From an uncultured Collinsella sp. (GTDB lineage: Bacteria > Actinomycetota > Coriobacteriia > Coriobacteriales > Coriobacteriaceae), in the NCBI GenBank assembly GCA_958447445.1, contig CAUDAE010000022.1, positions 1-19,791 of the forward strand: DNA of 19,791 bases, given 5' to 3'. The translations under genes and the position numbers were made by a program. This document shows, one piece after another, positions 1-7,185 of the stretch. The notes under the pieces were generated by a model. It saw only the letters and a list, made by a program, of their open reading frames with translations. It was not told the DNA's origin and did no database searches. How positions within the stretch are numbered: position 1 is the first letter of the stretch; every line of letters starts with the position of its first letter.

Positions 1-1
1 C

Positions 2-154
2 GAGGCCGAGCGCAAAATGGATTCTAAAAAACACCTTGCCAAATAGGAGCGTCAGATAATCGATCTGCAGCTTTCGGCATCCGCCACAGAACTGGCAAGG
101 GTTTGGGACAAAACGAAAGCTCAACGTCCTGAGTTCGAAGTGATTATATTGTAA
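2..154 (+). other. Left-edge coding remnant, unresolved
   Basis: The frame beginning at base 2 is open into the window edge, reads a short lysine-rich tail (ending KKHLAK) and meets TAG at 44-46. The same frame then stays open to TAA at 152-154 and reads a plausible helical segment (ERQIIDLQLSASATELARVW). This may be the C-terminus of a gene, either ending at 46 or formerly ending at 154 with an amber mutation. The complementary strand is also open here and contains a CQFCGGC cluster, so strand assignment is uncertain. I do not recognise the family. Confidence 0.25.
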
Positions 155-251
155 CTGTCTTGGCTTTTATTCCCGGAACCGACAAAGCGTGCCTCCGCCT
201 CTTTTGCGTGAAGACGGCTGGGATGTGGGGTAGCTTTGCGTCAACAGATTA

Positions 252-293
252 GCGTAAGGGGCCAACGGGCGGGGCTTCATTGGCCCCTTACGC
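252..293 (-). terminator. Terminator hairpin after cupin gene
   Basis: A perfect 14-bp inverted repeat (GCGTAAGGGGCCAA at 252-265, its complement at 280-293) with a 14-nt loop lies 12 nt past the cupin stop codon. On the minus strand it is followed by only a weak T-rich stretch (TAATCTGTT), so it could be a rho-independent terminator of moderate strength. The 155-251 stretch beside it holds nothing else I can identify. Confidence 0.6.
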
Positions 294-305
294 ATCGATT
301 GCGAA

Positions 306-659
306 TTAGAACATGATAGCGTCGTCGGCCGTGAAGGCATTAAGGGACCCCTGCTTGACCTGGATGCAGACGTATGTGATGCCCGAGTCGGACGCGGCGC
401 GGAACTGGCGGTGTGCGGCGGGGGAAATGCGCAGCCAGTCGCCGGCTGCAAGCTCGATTTCCTCACCGTCGATCGTGACCGAGCCGGCGCCTTCGAGCAC
501 GCCATAGATTTCCTCGTTTTCCTTGTGTGCATGGACAAACGGAACGCCAGCGCCGGCGGGAAGATTGTTGACACTCACCTCTGCCCCGGTAAGCCCGAGC
601 ACTTCGTGCAGCTCGACACGGCTCTCATTACCGATGTGGGCCTTTGCATAATTAGCCAT
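306..659 (-). CDS. Small cupin-domain protein
   Basis: A 117-aa single-domain cupin. Motif 1 is visible as H43-A-H45 followed by E49/E50 and G57. Motif 2 appears as G73-x6-P80-x2-H83. These His/Glu residues form the usual metal site on the beta-barrel. Family members range from sugar-binding proteins to dioxygenases and carboxymuconolactone-type enzymes, so the substrate cannot be told. No signal peptide is present, so it is cytoplasmic. The ATG at 657-659 is preceded by AGAGAGGA with six spacer bases, a good ribosome binding site. It is divergent from an HxlR regulator at 814-1137, with a shared operator between them. It is therefore probably the regulator's target, perhaps in an electrophile or quinone response (inference). 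Confidence 0.88.
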   Translation of the reverse strand: MANYAKAHIGNESRVELHEVLGLTGAEVSVNNLPAGAGVPFVHAHKENEEIYGVLEGAGSVTIDGEEIELAAGDWLRISPAAHRQFRAASDSGITYVCIQVKQGSLNAFTADDAIMF

Positions 660-709
660 AATGGTTCCTCTCTTTGGGTTGATTTACCTTGCAGGCATCT
701 CCTGCGTGA

Positions 710-738
710 GTTATATTCAACGCGAAGGCGCATGCAAA
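710..738 (-). promoter_or_regulatory. Promoter of cupin gene
   Basis: On the minus strand TTTGCA (733-738) and TATAAC (710-715) are separated by exactly 17 bp, a sigma-A-like promoter about 50 bp before the cupin ATG. The dyad at 743-770 sits directly upstream of the -35 box. Confidence 0.55.
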
Positions 739-742
739 TACG

Positions 743-770
743 AGTACGCACATATTTGTAACTGCGTACT
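743..770. promoter_or_regulatory. Dyad operator between cupin and hxlR-type genes
   Basis: Perfect 8-bp inverted repeat AGTACGCA (743-750) and TGCGTACT (763-770) with an AT-rich 12-bp centre (CATATTTGTAAC). The layout suits an HxlR dimer, and the centre resembles the TTACAAAT-like cores reported for YodB/CatR sites (from memory). It lies between the divergent starts, so it probably controls one or both genes. Confidence 0.55.
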
Positions 771-813
771 TTTTTGTGAAACCGGTATGGTCAAGGAGGT
801 TGGGTCTCCCGTG

Positions 814-1137
814 ATGGCGAAAGAGGAACTTCCGGAGTGTCCGGTCGCAACGGCGGTAGCGCTCATTGGCGGCAAGTGGAAGCTGCTCATTATACGTAAC
901 TTGCGCGTACGCCCTTGGCGTTTCAACGAGTTGCGCCGCAACCTTGAGGGGATCTCTCAGAAGGTGCTTACCGACAGCCTGCGGCAGATGGAGGATGATG
1001 GGCTGGTCTTTCGCCATGACTATGGCGAGAATCCTCCCCGCGTTGAGTATGGCCTTACCGAGCTCGGCCGCCAGATGATGCCCATCATGGACTCGCTCGC
1101 AGACTTCGGCGCTTATTACAAGACGGTCGTTTCGTAG
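814..1137 (+). CDS. HxlR-family transcriptional regulator
   Basis: A 107-aa winged-helix protein with the HxlR signature: N-terminal CPVATAVALIGGKWKLLII, then RFNELRRNLEGISQKVLT and the LRQMEDDGLV recognition region, ending in LTELGRQMMPI. Cys9 sits at the position of the redox-sensing cysteine of YodB/HypR-type members, so thiol-based sensing is possible. The frame is open upstream to 661, but that part is intergenic-like. AAGGAGG at 793-799 supports a start at GTG 811 or ATG 814; neither spacing is ideal and I chose the ATG. It is divergent from the cupin gene and likely binds the 743-770 dyad. Confidence 0.88.
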   Translation: MAKEELPECPVATAVALIGGKWKLLIIRNLRVRPWRFNELRRNLEGISQKVLTDSLRQMEDDGLVFRHDYGENPPRVEYGLTELGRQMMPIMDSLADFGAYYKTVVS

Positions 1138-1163
1138 CGGACACGCTGCTTAGGGGGCGGAGA

Positions 1164-1186
1164 ACCGCTACGAGTACGGTAGCGGT
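1164..1186 (+). repeat. Small hairpin downstream of HxlR gene
   Basis: Perfect 8-bp arms ACCGCTAC (1164-1171) and GTAGCGGT (1179-1186) with a 7-nt loop, 26 nt after the regulator's stop. There is no T-tract, so it may be an RNA 3'-end structure or a weak terminator. Confidence 0.35.
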
Positions 1187-1237
1187 ACTCCTACGGCCGC
1201 TGTCGTTCCCGCAGGATTAGAGCGGAAGGAGACTGCA

Positions 1238-1617
1238 ATGGGGTCGTCCGCCCCACAAGAAGGCCCTCCCTTCCCGGTATGGCGCCGACATGCGCACGCC
1301 GGCTCAAACTGCTCGATGCGCGAAGTGTTGTTATGGCTTCACTCAGCCTGCGGACGCCCAATCATCCGTGCACCACATTCTGCCCATGTGCATGGGCGGC
1401 TGCCCCCACCGCCATATGGTCTCCGGCGAGCGCCGTTGCCCCTGGTTCAAAGACGACCCCGATGCCTACGTCCTCGCCAAAACTCGCGACGCCCGCAAGG
1501 GCCGTTCTACTTCCCAAACCTGATCTGCCTGTCGCACAGCTCGAGGGCGACAAGGGAAGCCTGGGCCACCTCCTTGATATCCTCTGCGAACTACTGGAGT
1601 GCGGCACAGTCGGATGA
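1238..1617 (+). pseudogene. Degraded gene with SPASM-like cysteine motif
   Basis: This stretch has gene-like ends but no intact frame. AAGGAG at 1226-1231 stands six bases before ATG 1238, and a plus-strand terminator follows at 1607. The frame from 1290 to 1523 reads CAKC, then LPMCMGGCPHRHMVSGERRC and PWFKDDPDAY. That C-x-GGCP pattern with a later Cys is typical of the C-terminal SPASM [4Fe-4S] domain of radical SAM maturases. The radical SAM core itself is absent, and the spacing between the CxxC and CMGGC is longer than usual. The next open stretch (LEGDKGSLGHLLDILCELLE, to 1617) is in another frame. I read this as a frameshifted remnant; a free-standing 77-aa Cys-rich protein (1290-1523) is the alternative. 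Confidence 0.33.
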
Positions 1618-1629
1618 CCGGACTGTTTT
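1607..1629 (+). terminator. Plus-strand rho-independent terminator
   Basis: CAGTCGG (1607-1613), loop ATGA, then CCGGACTG (1618-1625, one bulged base) and TTTT (1626-1629). The T-tract exists only on the plus strand, so it ends a rightward transcript and supports a former or present plus-strand gene in 1238-1600. It lies 47 bp past the stop of the convergent LPATG gene. Confidence 0.5.
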
Positions 1630-1676
1630 CGTTGGAGCTTGGTTGTTTGCCTGTGTGAATGGCGTATTTGTTTTAG

Positions 1677-2597
1677 CTAGCGGTTGCGACGCCTTGTTGC
1701 GGAAATGCCAACTGCTGCAACTACACCACCGGCAACACTCAGGGCGACTGCTATCGCGCCGTTGTCGCCCGTAGCGGGTAGGGTGGTCCTGGCTGGTTTA
1801 ACCGCCGCCACTGCCTTGGTGGAAACGGGATTTGCCGCGGGCTTTTCTGCTTTGGGCTGCGGTGTGGGCTCGAGTTTGGTTTCCGGTTCGGGTTTGACCT
1901 CTGGGCTCGGCTTAACACTTGGATCGGGTTTGGAACCGCTCGTTTCGGTTGCAATCAAGTGCACGTCGCTGTCGAAGACGTAGCGGATGTAGTAATCGTG
2001 CCGCGTCTCGTGCATAATCCCCTGCTCGCTGTCGAAGTCACGGTCAACGTGTGTGCCAAGGTGGGTTGAGCTGACAAGGTTCAGTCTGTAAGGGATTTGG
2101 TCGTCAGCGTAGCCGCCTGTAAAGACTGCGGTTGCTCTAACGTGATTGTCGATCATGGTCAGGGCAATAGAGACGCTGGCCTCTTTGGGGTTCTCGGTTT
2201 TTATAAGGCCTTCGGTATCGGTGTCGATCTTGAAGAGATGGACGGTGTCGTTAAGCCCGTAGATGAAGTCCTCGGGTTTGTCGGGGAAATCGTATACAAA
2301 CGCCTCATTCTGGACCAACATGAAGGCAGGAGGGAGCTCCAGGTCATAGTTATGGTCGACAACGGTGGTAGCTGTGAGGCTGCCTTCCGCGTTGGCTTCG
2401 TCGCAGGCAATGGGTGCTGCGACATCGGTTTCGGGCATTTCTGTCGCCAGTGCTGCGCAGGGTAGCAAAAGCAGTCCTGCCACAAGAATGCTTACTCCGA
2501 AGGCGGCGATTCTGGCGTCTGCATGACGCTTGACGTCGCGGATAGACAGGCCAGTCCGTTTGTTATGGGTCTGCGGTGCAACATGCTGTCCATACAT
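1677..2597 (-). CDS. LPATG-anchored surface protein
   Basis: A 306-aa secreted protein. The first 51 residues are a long signal peptide: a basic start, hydrophobic run ILVAGLLLLPCAA, and cleavage near ALA|TE. The ectodomain at about 52-215 is unrecognised, rich in Asp and aromatics, and probably beta-sheet. A Pro/Lys/Glu stalk spans about 222-262. The C-terminus is a full sorting signal: LPATG (273-277), a hydrophobic stretch, then RRRNR. A sortase would cleave after Thr and link it to the wall. The ATG at 2597 has AAGGAG (2604-2609) six bases upstream. It stands alone, convergent with the degraded region. Function could be adhesion or display; nothing more specific is visible. Confidence 0.85.
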   Translation of the reverse strand: MYGQHVAPQTHNKRTGLSIRDVKRHADARIAAFGVSILVAGLLLLPCAALATEMPETDVAAPIACDEANAEGSLTATTVVDHNYDLELPPAFMLVQNEAFVYDFPDKPEDFIYGLNDTVHLFKIDTDTEGLIKTENPKEASVSIALTMIDNHVRATAVFTGGYADDQIPYRLNLVSSTHLGTHVDRDFDSEQGIMHETRHDYYIRYVFDSDVHLIATETSGSKPDPSVKPSPEVKPEPETKLEPTPQPKAEKPAANPVSTKAVAAVKPARTTLPATGDNGAIAVALSVAGGVVAAVGISATRRRNR

Positions 2598-2918
2598 AAG
2601 ACGCTCCTTGTTCGTAGGCCGGTTTCCGCGGATCTATATTGCGCCTGGCCGATGCGGCTAGGCTCTTTCACGCGAACGCTTATGCGAGCAGGGAGAAAGC
2701 TCAAGCTAATTTTCTCACAGTCGATACTTTGCGAGCAACGATTTGCTGTTCAATTCTCGGAGAGAGAATCAAGGTGGCCGAGGAGTTATCAGGCAATGAG
2801 ATTGTGTCTAGAGAACACGAACGAGAGATGCGATCTACAGACGACTGAATAGCTCCATCCGTTTTGGTTACAACGAAATGTATGCCGCGCGCCTGCGGCA
2901 TGAAGAAGGGAGATTCCT
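2598..2918. other. Divergent intergenic region, no gene
   Basis: About 320 bp between the divergent LPATG protein and flavoprotein genes. It looks less GC-rich than its flanks. A 69-codon frame (2639-2848, TTG start) has no ribosome binding site and no recognisable features. A small hairpin, ATGCCGC/GCGGCAT (2882-2901), sits just before the flavoprotein's AAGGGAG and would lie in its 5' leader. I see no convincing -35/-10 pair in either direction, although promoters for both genes must be here. Confidence 0.5.
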
Positions 2919-3449
2919 ATGAATATCGTTGTGTTGAGCGGTAGCCCGCGCAAGGGCGCCAATACCGACACCATGGTCGAGGCGTTTGCTGAGACCGCGC
3001 GTGAGGGTGGCCATACGGTCGAGGTCATCCGCGTTGCCAGTAAGAAAATCGCTGGTTGTCTGGGGTGTCAGTATTGCTTCGCCCACGAGGGCACTTGCGT
3101 GCAGAAGGATGACATGGCCAACGTGATCGAGTCGCTGAAAGACGCCGACATGGTTGTCTTCGCTTCGCCTATCTACTGGTTTGATATCACTGCGCAGGAG
3201 AAGGCCGCCATCGATCGCCTATACGCCTTCGGTGCTACGGGCTTCCCGTTCACCAAGACGGCCCTTTTACTCGATAGCCACGGCGAGGGCGTCTATGATG
3301 CGGCGATCGCTATGTACAAGTCGACCTGTGCGTACTGCAAGTGGGAGGACCAGGGCATTGTCGCCATCAGCGGTATGACCGAGCGCGACAGCATGGCATC
3401 GTCGCCCAAGTTGAAAGAGGTGCGAGAGCTCGCTCGCAAGCTCGCCTAA
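2919..3449 (+). CDS. Flavodoxin-fold NADPH-dependent FMN reductase / iron-sulfur flavoprotein
   Basis: A 176-aa flavodoxin-like protein. The FMN phosphate loop is SGSPRKGANT (7-16) and the second flavin contact is SPIYW (83-87). Between them C47-x2-C50-x2-C53-x6-C60 and the following KDDM match the compact cysteine motif of the iron-sulfur flavoprotein (Isf) branch, where the four Cys bind a [4Fe-4S] cluster. Members pass electrons from ferredoxin or NAD(P)H to O2, quinones or other acceptors, consistent with an anaerobe's redox defence; the true partner is unknown. The ATG is preceded by AAGGGAG at 2906-2912. The gene appears monocistronic and its stop overlaps the large inverted repeat at 3448. 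Confidence 0.87.
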   Translation: MNIVVLSGSPRKGANTDTMVEAFAETAREGGHTVEVIRVASKKIAGCLGCQYCFAHEGTCVQKDDMANVIESLKDADMVVFASPIYWFDITAQEKAAIDRLYAFGATGFPFTKTALLLDSHGEGVYDAAIAMYKSTCAYCKWEDQGIVAISGMTERDSMASSPKLKEVRELARKLA

Positions 3450-3538
3450 GGACAAGAAGAACGCATGGCAATCAGCGTTGGCGGAAAGCCTACTTCCCTT
3501 ACCAAGAGGATTACTGATTGCCATGCGTTGATGTCCTT
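3448..3538. repeat. 91-bp long inverted repeat between convergent genes
   Basis: Perfect 15-bp arms ACGCATGGCAATCAG (3461-3475) and complement (3514-3528) enclose a 38-nt loop. Outer 6-bp arms AAGGAC (3448-3453, overlapping the flavoprotein stop) and GTCCTT (3533-3538) extend it. There is no T-tract. It could be a bidirectional transcription end, a small structured RNA, or a short MITE-like insertion. Confidence 0.55.
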
Positions 3539-3556
3539 ATGGACAATCTCCGCGTG

Positions 3557-4651
3557 CTAGGAGACTTTCTCGCTCAGGAACTCCCTGAATGCGGGGATGT
3601 CAAAGCCAACGAGACCACGCCCACGTTCCCCGATGACGCCGTCCTCGAGAAGGCGGCGTTTGTATTGGCTTGCGTAGTTGCTGGCGACGCCCATGCGTTT
3701 GGCTATTTCCGAGACCCTGCTGGGGCCAGAATCGGGCAGCATCGCGAGTAAAAACTCAATGTCTTTATCGGAAAGCTCTCGATAGGTCGTTTCGAGAATG
3801 CGATCACGCAGCTCCATGCGTGCGAGTAGGGAACCCTGCTGGACATCGGATGCACTGATTTGGGGCGAGTTCTCCGAAACATCCCAAGTGCGATATCCGA
3901 CGAGCTGCATCATGTAGGGGAATCCGTCGACGGCCTTCACAGCATTCTCGAGCGCTTCTGGTGTGATTGAACGTCCTCCGGCCTCAACGGTTTTGCGAAA
4001 CGCGTTTGCAATTTCAACGTCAGTGATTCGTCCTAACTGATGATATTGGGAACGCCTGAGGAACGAGACGGAATCGTTACGCAGCAACGCCGATACTTTG
4101 TAGGGCAGTCCTGCCATGAGTAGGGCAACTTTTTTACCTTCGCGTACAAAGTGCTGGTAAACAGAGGCAAATTGAAGCATTTCTTCGAGATCGACGGTGA
4201 CTTCATCGATGGTAATGAGAAGTCCGATGTCATGTTTTTCGAGTTGCTTAAAGATGCCATTCATGCGTGTGCGCCAGTTGCCCTGGACCTCTTGAGCATA
4301 TGTCCAATCGATGCCCACTGGACCAATTTGAACGCCGTTTATGCGCGCATGAGGCTGTGAGAGGTAGCTATCTGCGGCTTCTTTGGTTCGCTCGATAATA
4401 TCTTCGAGCATGCCTGGCATGGCGGAGACATTTGCTGCGATCCAACCGTGTTCAAGCGCCGTTTCTGAAAGGAGCGAGAGAAGCGCCGTCTTGCCCGTTC
4501 CCCTTGCGCCCGTAAAAATAGTCGACAGGTTTGGATCTCCCGGGCCGTTGATAAAACCACGGTTGATGTCACGCAGAATATGCTCGCGACCCGCTAGAAA
4601 GGGAGGGATACTTCCGAACGTCGGGGTAAAGGGGTTCTTGCTGTACTCCAT
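3557..4651 (-). CDS. Orphan AAA/ORC-like ATPase with C-terminal winged helix
   Basis: A 364-aa ATP-binding protein. N-terminal NPFTPTFGSIPPFLAGRE leads to Walker A GARGTGKT (48-55), Walker B LLITIDEV (144-151) and a sensor-like VALLMAGLP (175-183). Residues about 293-360 look like a winged helix (SRVSEIAKRMGVASNYASQY), so DNA binding is likely. The frame is open to 4705, but that extension only translates the repeats. The true ATG is at 4651, with AAGGAG (4657-4662) five bases upstream. Base composition is visibly less GC-rich than parC beside it, which hints at transfer. Three 19-bp repeats abut its ribosome binding site, suggesting self-regulation. The biological role of this ATPase family is not established. 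Confidence 0.8.
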   Translation of the reverse strand: MEYSKNPFTPTFGSIPPFLAGREHILRDINRGFINGPGDPNLSTIFTGARGTGKTALLSLLSETALEHGWIAANVSAMPGMLEDIIERTKEAADSYLSQPHARINGVQIGPVGIDWTYAQEVQGNWRTRMNGIFKQLEKHDIGLLITIDEVTVDLEEMLQFASVYQHFVREGKKVALLMAGLPYKVSALLRNDSVSFLRRSQYHQLGRITDVEIANAFRKTVEAGGRSITPEALENAVKAVDGFPYMMQLVGYRTWDVSENSPQISASDVQQGSLLARMELRDRILETTYRELSDKDIEFLLAMLPDSGPSRVSEIAKRMGVASNYASQYKRRLLEDGVIGERGRGLVGFDIPAFREFLSEKVS

Positions 4652-4660
4652 GGTGTCTCC

Positions 4661-4717
4661 TTTGCAAGTTTTGCAAATTTTTGCAAGTTTTGCTAATTTT
4701 TGCAAGTTTTGCTAACG
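4661..4717. repeat. Three tandem 19-bp repeats before ATPase gene
   Basis: Three exact-period copies (4661-4679, 4680-4698, 4699-4717) of TTTGCAAGTTTTGC(A/T)AATT. Each contains the imperfectly symmetric core GCAAGTTTTGC (starts 4664, 4683, 4702). The first copy overlaps the AAGGAG of the ATPase by two bases. A 19-bp period puts successive copies on nearly the same DNA face, as in cooperative operator arrays or iterons. Confidence 0.85.
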
Positions 4718-4756
4718 ACCGACCAAAGGGCATCGAAGCAGTGACGCTGACATTTT

Positions 4757-4798
4757 TTAACGCAGAAAAATAAGCAGAAATCAATTAATCTGCGTTAA
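4757..4798. promoter_or_regulatory. Dyad upstream of the repeat array
   Basis: Perfect 10-bp arms TTAACGCAGA (4757-4766) and TCTGCGTTAA (4789-4798), 22 bp apart, with a further GCAGA box inside at 4774-4778. It lies about 105 bp before the ATPase start. The minus strand has a weak TTGATT / TTAAAA pair within it, so it may mark the promoter and a regulator site. Confidence 0.4.
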
Positions 4799-4813
4799 GA
4801 AATAGTTGAGAAG

Positions 4814-4862
4814 AAAAACGACGAGTCCCGGGCGCAATGCCGTTGCGCTCCGGGCCTCGTCG
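4814..4862 (-). terminator. Strong terminator of parE-parC operon
   Basis: Long GC-rich hairpin: CGACGAG-T-CCCGG (from 4819) pairs with CCGGG-C-CTCGTCG (to 4862), and the inner GCGCAA/TTGCGC closes on a small loop. On the minus strand it is followed by TTTTTCTTCT (4818 downward). It lies 38 bp after the parC stop. Confidence 0.9.
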
Positions 4863-4899
4863 CTTTGCGAAGTATCTAACGGTCTCGTTGCCGTGGTAC

Positions 4900-7140
4900 C
4901 TAGTCAAACAGGCTCGGCATGTCGTTTTCCTTCATGAGGGCACCGGCTGAGGGGAGGCTCTGCGCGGTGAACTTCTCGGCCGAGACGCCGGCGCCAAGAA
5001 TCTCCTCGGTCGTGCCGACGGTGGTGACCGAGCGGCCCTTCTTGGCCGTAAAGGCCTGGACGCCCTGCGTGTTGGTAGTCGTCTTGGTCTTGAGCAACGA
5101 CGTGTTGAAGTTCATCAAACGATAGTCGCTCGAGACCAGTGCGATGTCGCGATCTTCCTTGAGCACCTGGGCATACAGCAGCTTGCTGCCGCCGTAGATG
5201 GCGTTCTTGAGGCGTTTGCGGTTGGTCTTGGTGACGTATCCAGAAAGCGCGACGCGCACCGCGCGGCCGTTCTCAAAGACGAACAACACGTCGGCCTTGT
5301 AGTCCTCGGGGTCGATGACCCAGATGACACTCTCGTCGGGTTCCATCTCAAGATCGGTCGGCAGGTACGAGCCCAGCTGGGCCGACTTGGTGTCCTCAAA
5401 TGCCGCAACCTTGCACTTGTACACCTGGCTCTTGTTGGTAAACACGAGCAGCTCGTGCGTGTTGGAGGACGGGAACTCGATAAAGGGTTTGTCGCCGTCC
5501 TTGTACTTGAGCGTGGTCGCCTTCTTGAGCACGCGGTCCGTCATCTTCTTGAGGTAGCCGTCGCGCGAGAGCATGATGGTGACCGGGTACTCCTCGACCT
5601 CGGGCTCCAGGCTCACCTCGACGACCTCGTGGGGTTCGATCCTGCCCGTGCGGCGCGGCATCACATACTTCTTGTTGACCGCTGCCAGCTCGTCGCTGAT
5701 GACCTTCTTGATGTTCTCCTCGCTGGAGAGGATCTCCTCGAGCTCGGCGATCTCACCTTCGAGCTTGGCAATGTCCTTGGTGCGGTTGAGGATGTACTCC
5801 TCGTTGATGTTACGGAGCTTGAGCTCGGCAACAAACTCGGCCTGGGTTTCGTCGATGTCGAAGCCCTTCATAAGGTTGGGCACGACCTCGGCCTCGAGCT
5901 TAGTGCCGCGGATGATGGCGATAGCCTTGTCGATGTCGAGCAAAATCGCCTCAAGGCCGTGCAGCAGATGCAGTCGCTCGGACTTTTTGCCCAGGTCAAA
6001 GTTGATGCGGCGGCGCGTGGACTGGATGCGCCACGCAACCCACTCGTGCAGAATCTGACGCACGCCCATAACGCGAGGGTAACCATCGACCAACACGTTG
6101 AAGTTGCACGAGAACGAATCCTGCAGCGTGGTCGAGCGATAGAGCTTGGCCATGAGCTTGTCGGGGTCGACGCCGCGCTTAAGGTCGATGGCGATGCGCA
6201 AGCCCGAGAGGTCGGTTTCGTCGCGGATGTCAGCGATCTCCTTGACCTTGCCCTCTTTGGAGAGCTTGACGATGCGCTCGATGATGACATCGGTCTTGGT
6301 GGTGTAGGGGATCTCGTAGACCTCGATGATGCGCTCTTCGGGAATCCAACGCCAGCGGGAGCGAATCTGGAAGCTGCCCAGGCCGGTCTCAATAATCTTT
6401 TCCATCTCCTCGCGGCGGTAGATGATCTCGCCGCCGGTCGAGAAGTCGGGCATGGGCATGTACTCGAGCAGGTCGCAATCGGGATCCTGCAGGTAGTGCA
6501 TCGTGGCGGTGCAGACCTCGTTGAGGTTGAAGCCGCAGATGTCGGACGCCATGGCGACGCCGATGCCCTTGTTGGCCGAGACAAGAATGTTGGGGAACGT
6601 GGTGGGCAGCAGGCGCGGCTCCTTCATGGCACCGTCGTAGCTGTCGACGAAGTCGACCGGGTCCTTGTCGATGTCCTTGAAGATCTCGGCGCTGATGGGG
6701 GAGAGCTTGGCTTCGGTATAACGCGAGGCGGCGTAGCTCAGGTCGCCCGAATAGTACTTGCCAAAGTTGCCCTTCGACTCAACGAACGGTGCGAGCAACG
6801 CCTCGTTGCCGGTTGCCAGGCGCACCATCGTCTCGTAGATCGCGGCATCGCCGTGCGGATTGAGCTTCATGGTCTGGCCCACGATGTTGGCGCTCTTCTG
6901 GCGCTCGCCCTTGAGCAGACCCATCTTGTACATGGTGTAGAGCAGCTTGCGGTGCGAGGGCTTAAAGCCGTCGATCTCGGGGAACGCACGCGAGACGTTG
7001 ACGCTCATGGCGTAGGGCATGTAGTTGACCTCGAGCGTCTGCGTGATCGGCTGGTCGGTGACCTCGGAGTGCAGGCCGATGACGTTCTCGGCGTTGACCT
7101 GCTTTTTCTTTGGCTGGTTCTTCGTCTTCTTCTTTGCCAC
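4900..7140 (-). CDS. parC: DNA topoisomerase IV subunit A (ParC type)
   Basis: A 746-aa type IIA topoisomerase breakage-reunion subunit. After a Lys-rich start come YMPYAMSVNVSRAFPEIDGFKPSHRK, then NPHGDAAIYETMVRL (helix 4 region). The catalytic Tyr141 lies in AASRYTEAKLSP. A tower and coiled coil (about 455-480) follow, then a beta-propeller C-terminal domain (about 510-730). No GyrA box (QRRGGKG-like) is visible, which favours a decatenase over a supercoiling gyrase. The start is GTG at 7140 with AGAGGA four bases upstream. It lies 45 bp after parE on the same strand and ends in a strong terminator, so the two are an operon. Ala99 replaces the Ser at the quinolone-contact position equivalent to E. 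coli GyrA Ser83. A gyrA paralogue elsewhere in the genome is expected. Confidence 0.93.
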   Translation of the reverse strand: MAKKKTKNQPKKKQVNAENVIGLHSEVTDQPITQTLEVNYMPYAMSVNVSRAFPEIDGFKPSHRKLLYTMYKMGLLKGERQKSANIVGQTMKLNPHGDAAIYETMVRLATGNEALLAPFVESKGNFGKYYSGDLSYAASRYTEAKLSPISAEIFKDIDKDPVDFVDSYDGAMKEPRLLPTTFPNILVSANKGIGVAMASDICGFNLNEVCTATMHYLQDPDCDLLEYMPMPDFSTGGEIIYRREEMEKIIETGLGSFQIRSRWRWIPEERIIEVYEIPYTTKTDVIIERIVKLSKEGKVKEIADIRDETDLSGLRIAIDLKRGVDPDKLMAKLYRSTTLQDSFSCNFNVLVDGYPRVMGVRQILHEWVAWRIQSTRRRINFDLGKKSERLHLLHGLEAILLDIDKAIAIIRGTKLEAEVVPNLMKGFDIDETQAEFVAELKLRNINEEYILNRTKDIAKLEGEIAELEEILSSEENIKKVISDELAAVNKKYVMPRRTGRIEPHEVVEVSLEPEVEEYPVTIMLSRDGYLKKMTDRVLKKATTLKYKDGDKPFIEFPSSNTHELLVFTNKSQVYKCKVAAFEDTKSAQLGSYLPTDLEMEPDESVIWVIDPEDYKADVLFVFENGRAVRVALSGYVTKTNRKRLKNAIYGGSKLLYAQVLKEDRDIALVSSDYRLMNFNTSLLKTKTTTNTQGVQAFTAKKGRSVTTVGTTEEILGAGVSAEKFTAQSLPSAGALMKENDMPSLFD

Positions 7141-7185
7141 GATATCCTCTTGAACTTCTTATGGGCCGTCGTTATCGATTTGCTG

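Noticed and set aside
1362..1607. 81-codon minus-strand frame opposite the SPASM-like fragment
   Set aside because: Ser/Arg/Ala-rich shadow sequence without a start signal; the terminator direction favours the plus strand.
2639..2848. 69-codon plus-strand frame with a TTG start
   Set aside because: No ribosome binding site, no recognisable domain, and unbiased codon use; treated as intergenic.
4652..4705. N-terminal extension of the first ATPase
   Set aside because: It only translates the 19-bp repeats (KLAKLAKICKTCK-like); the ATG at 4651 has a proper ribosome binding site.
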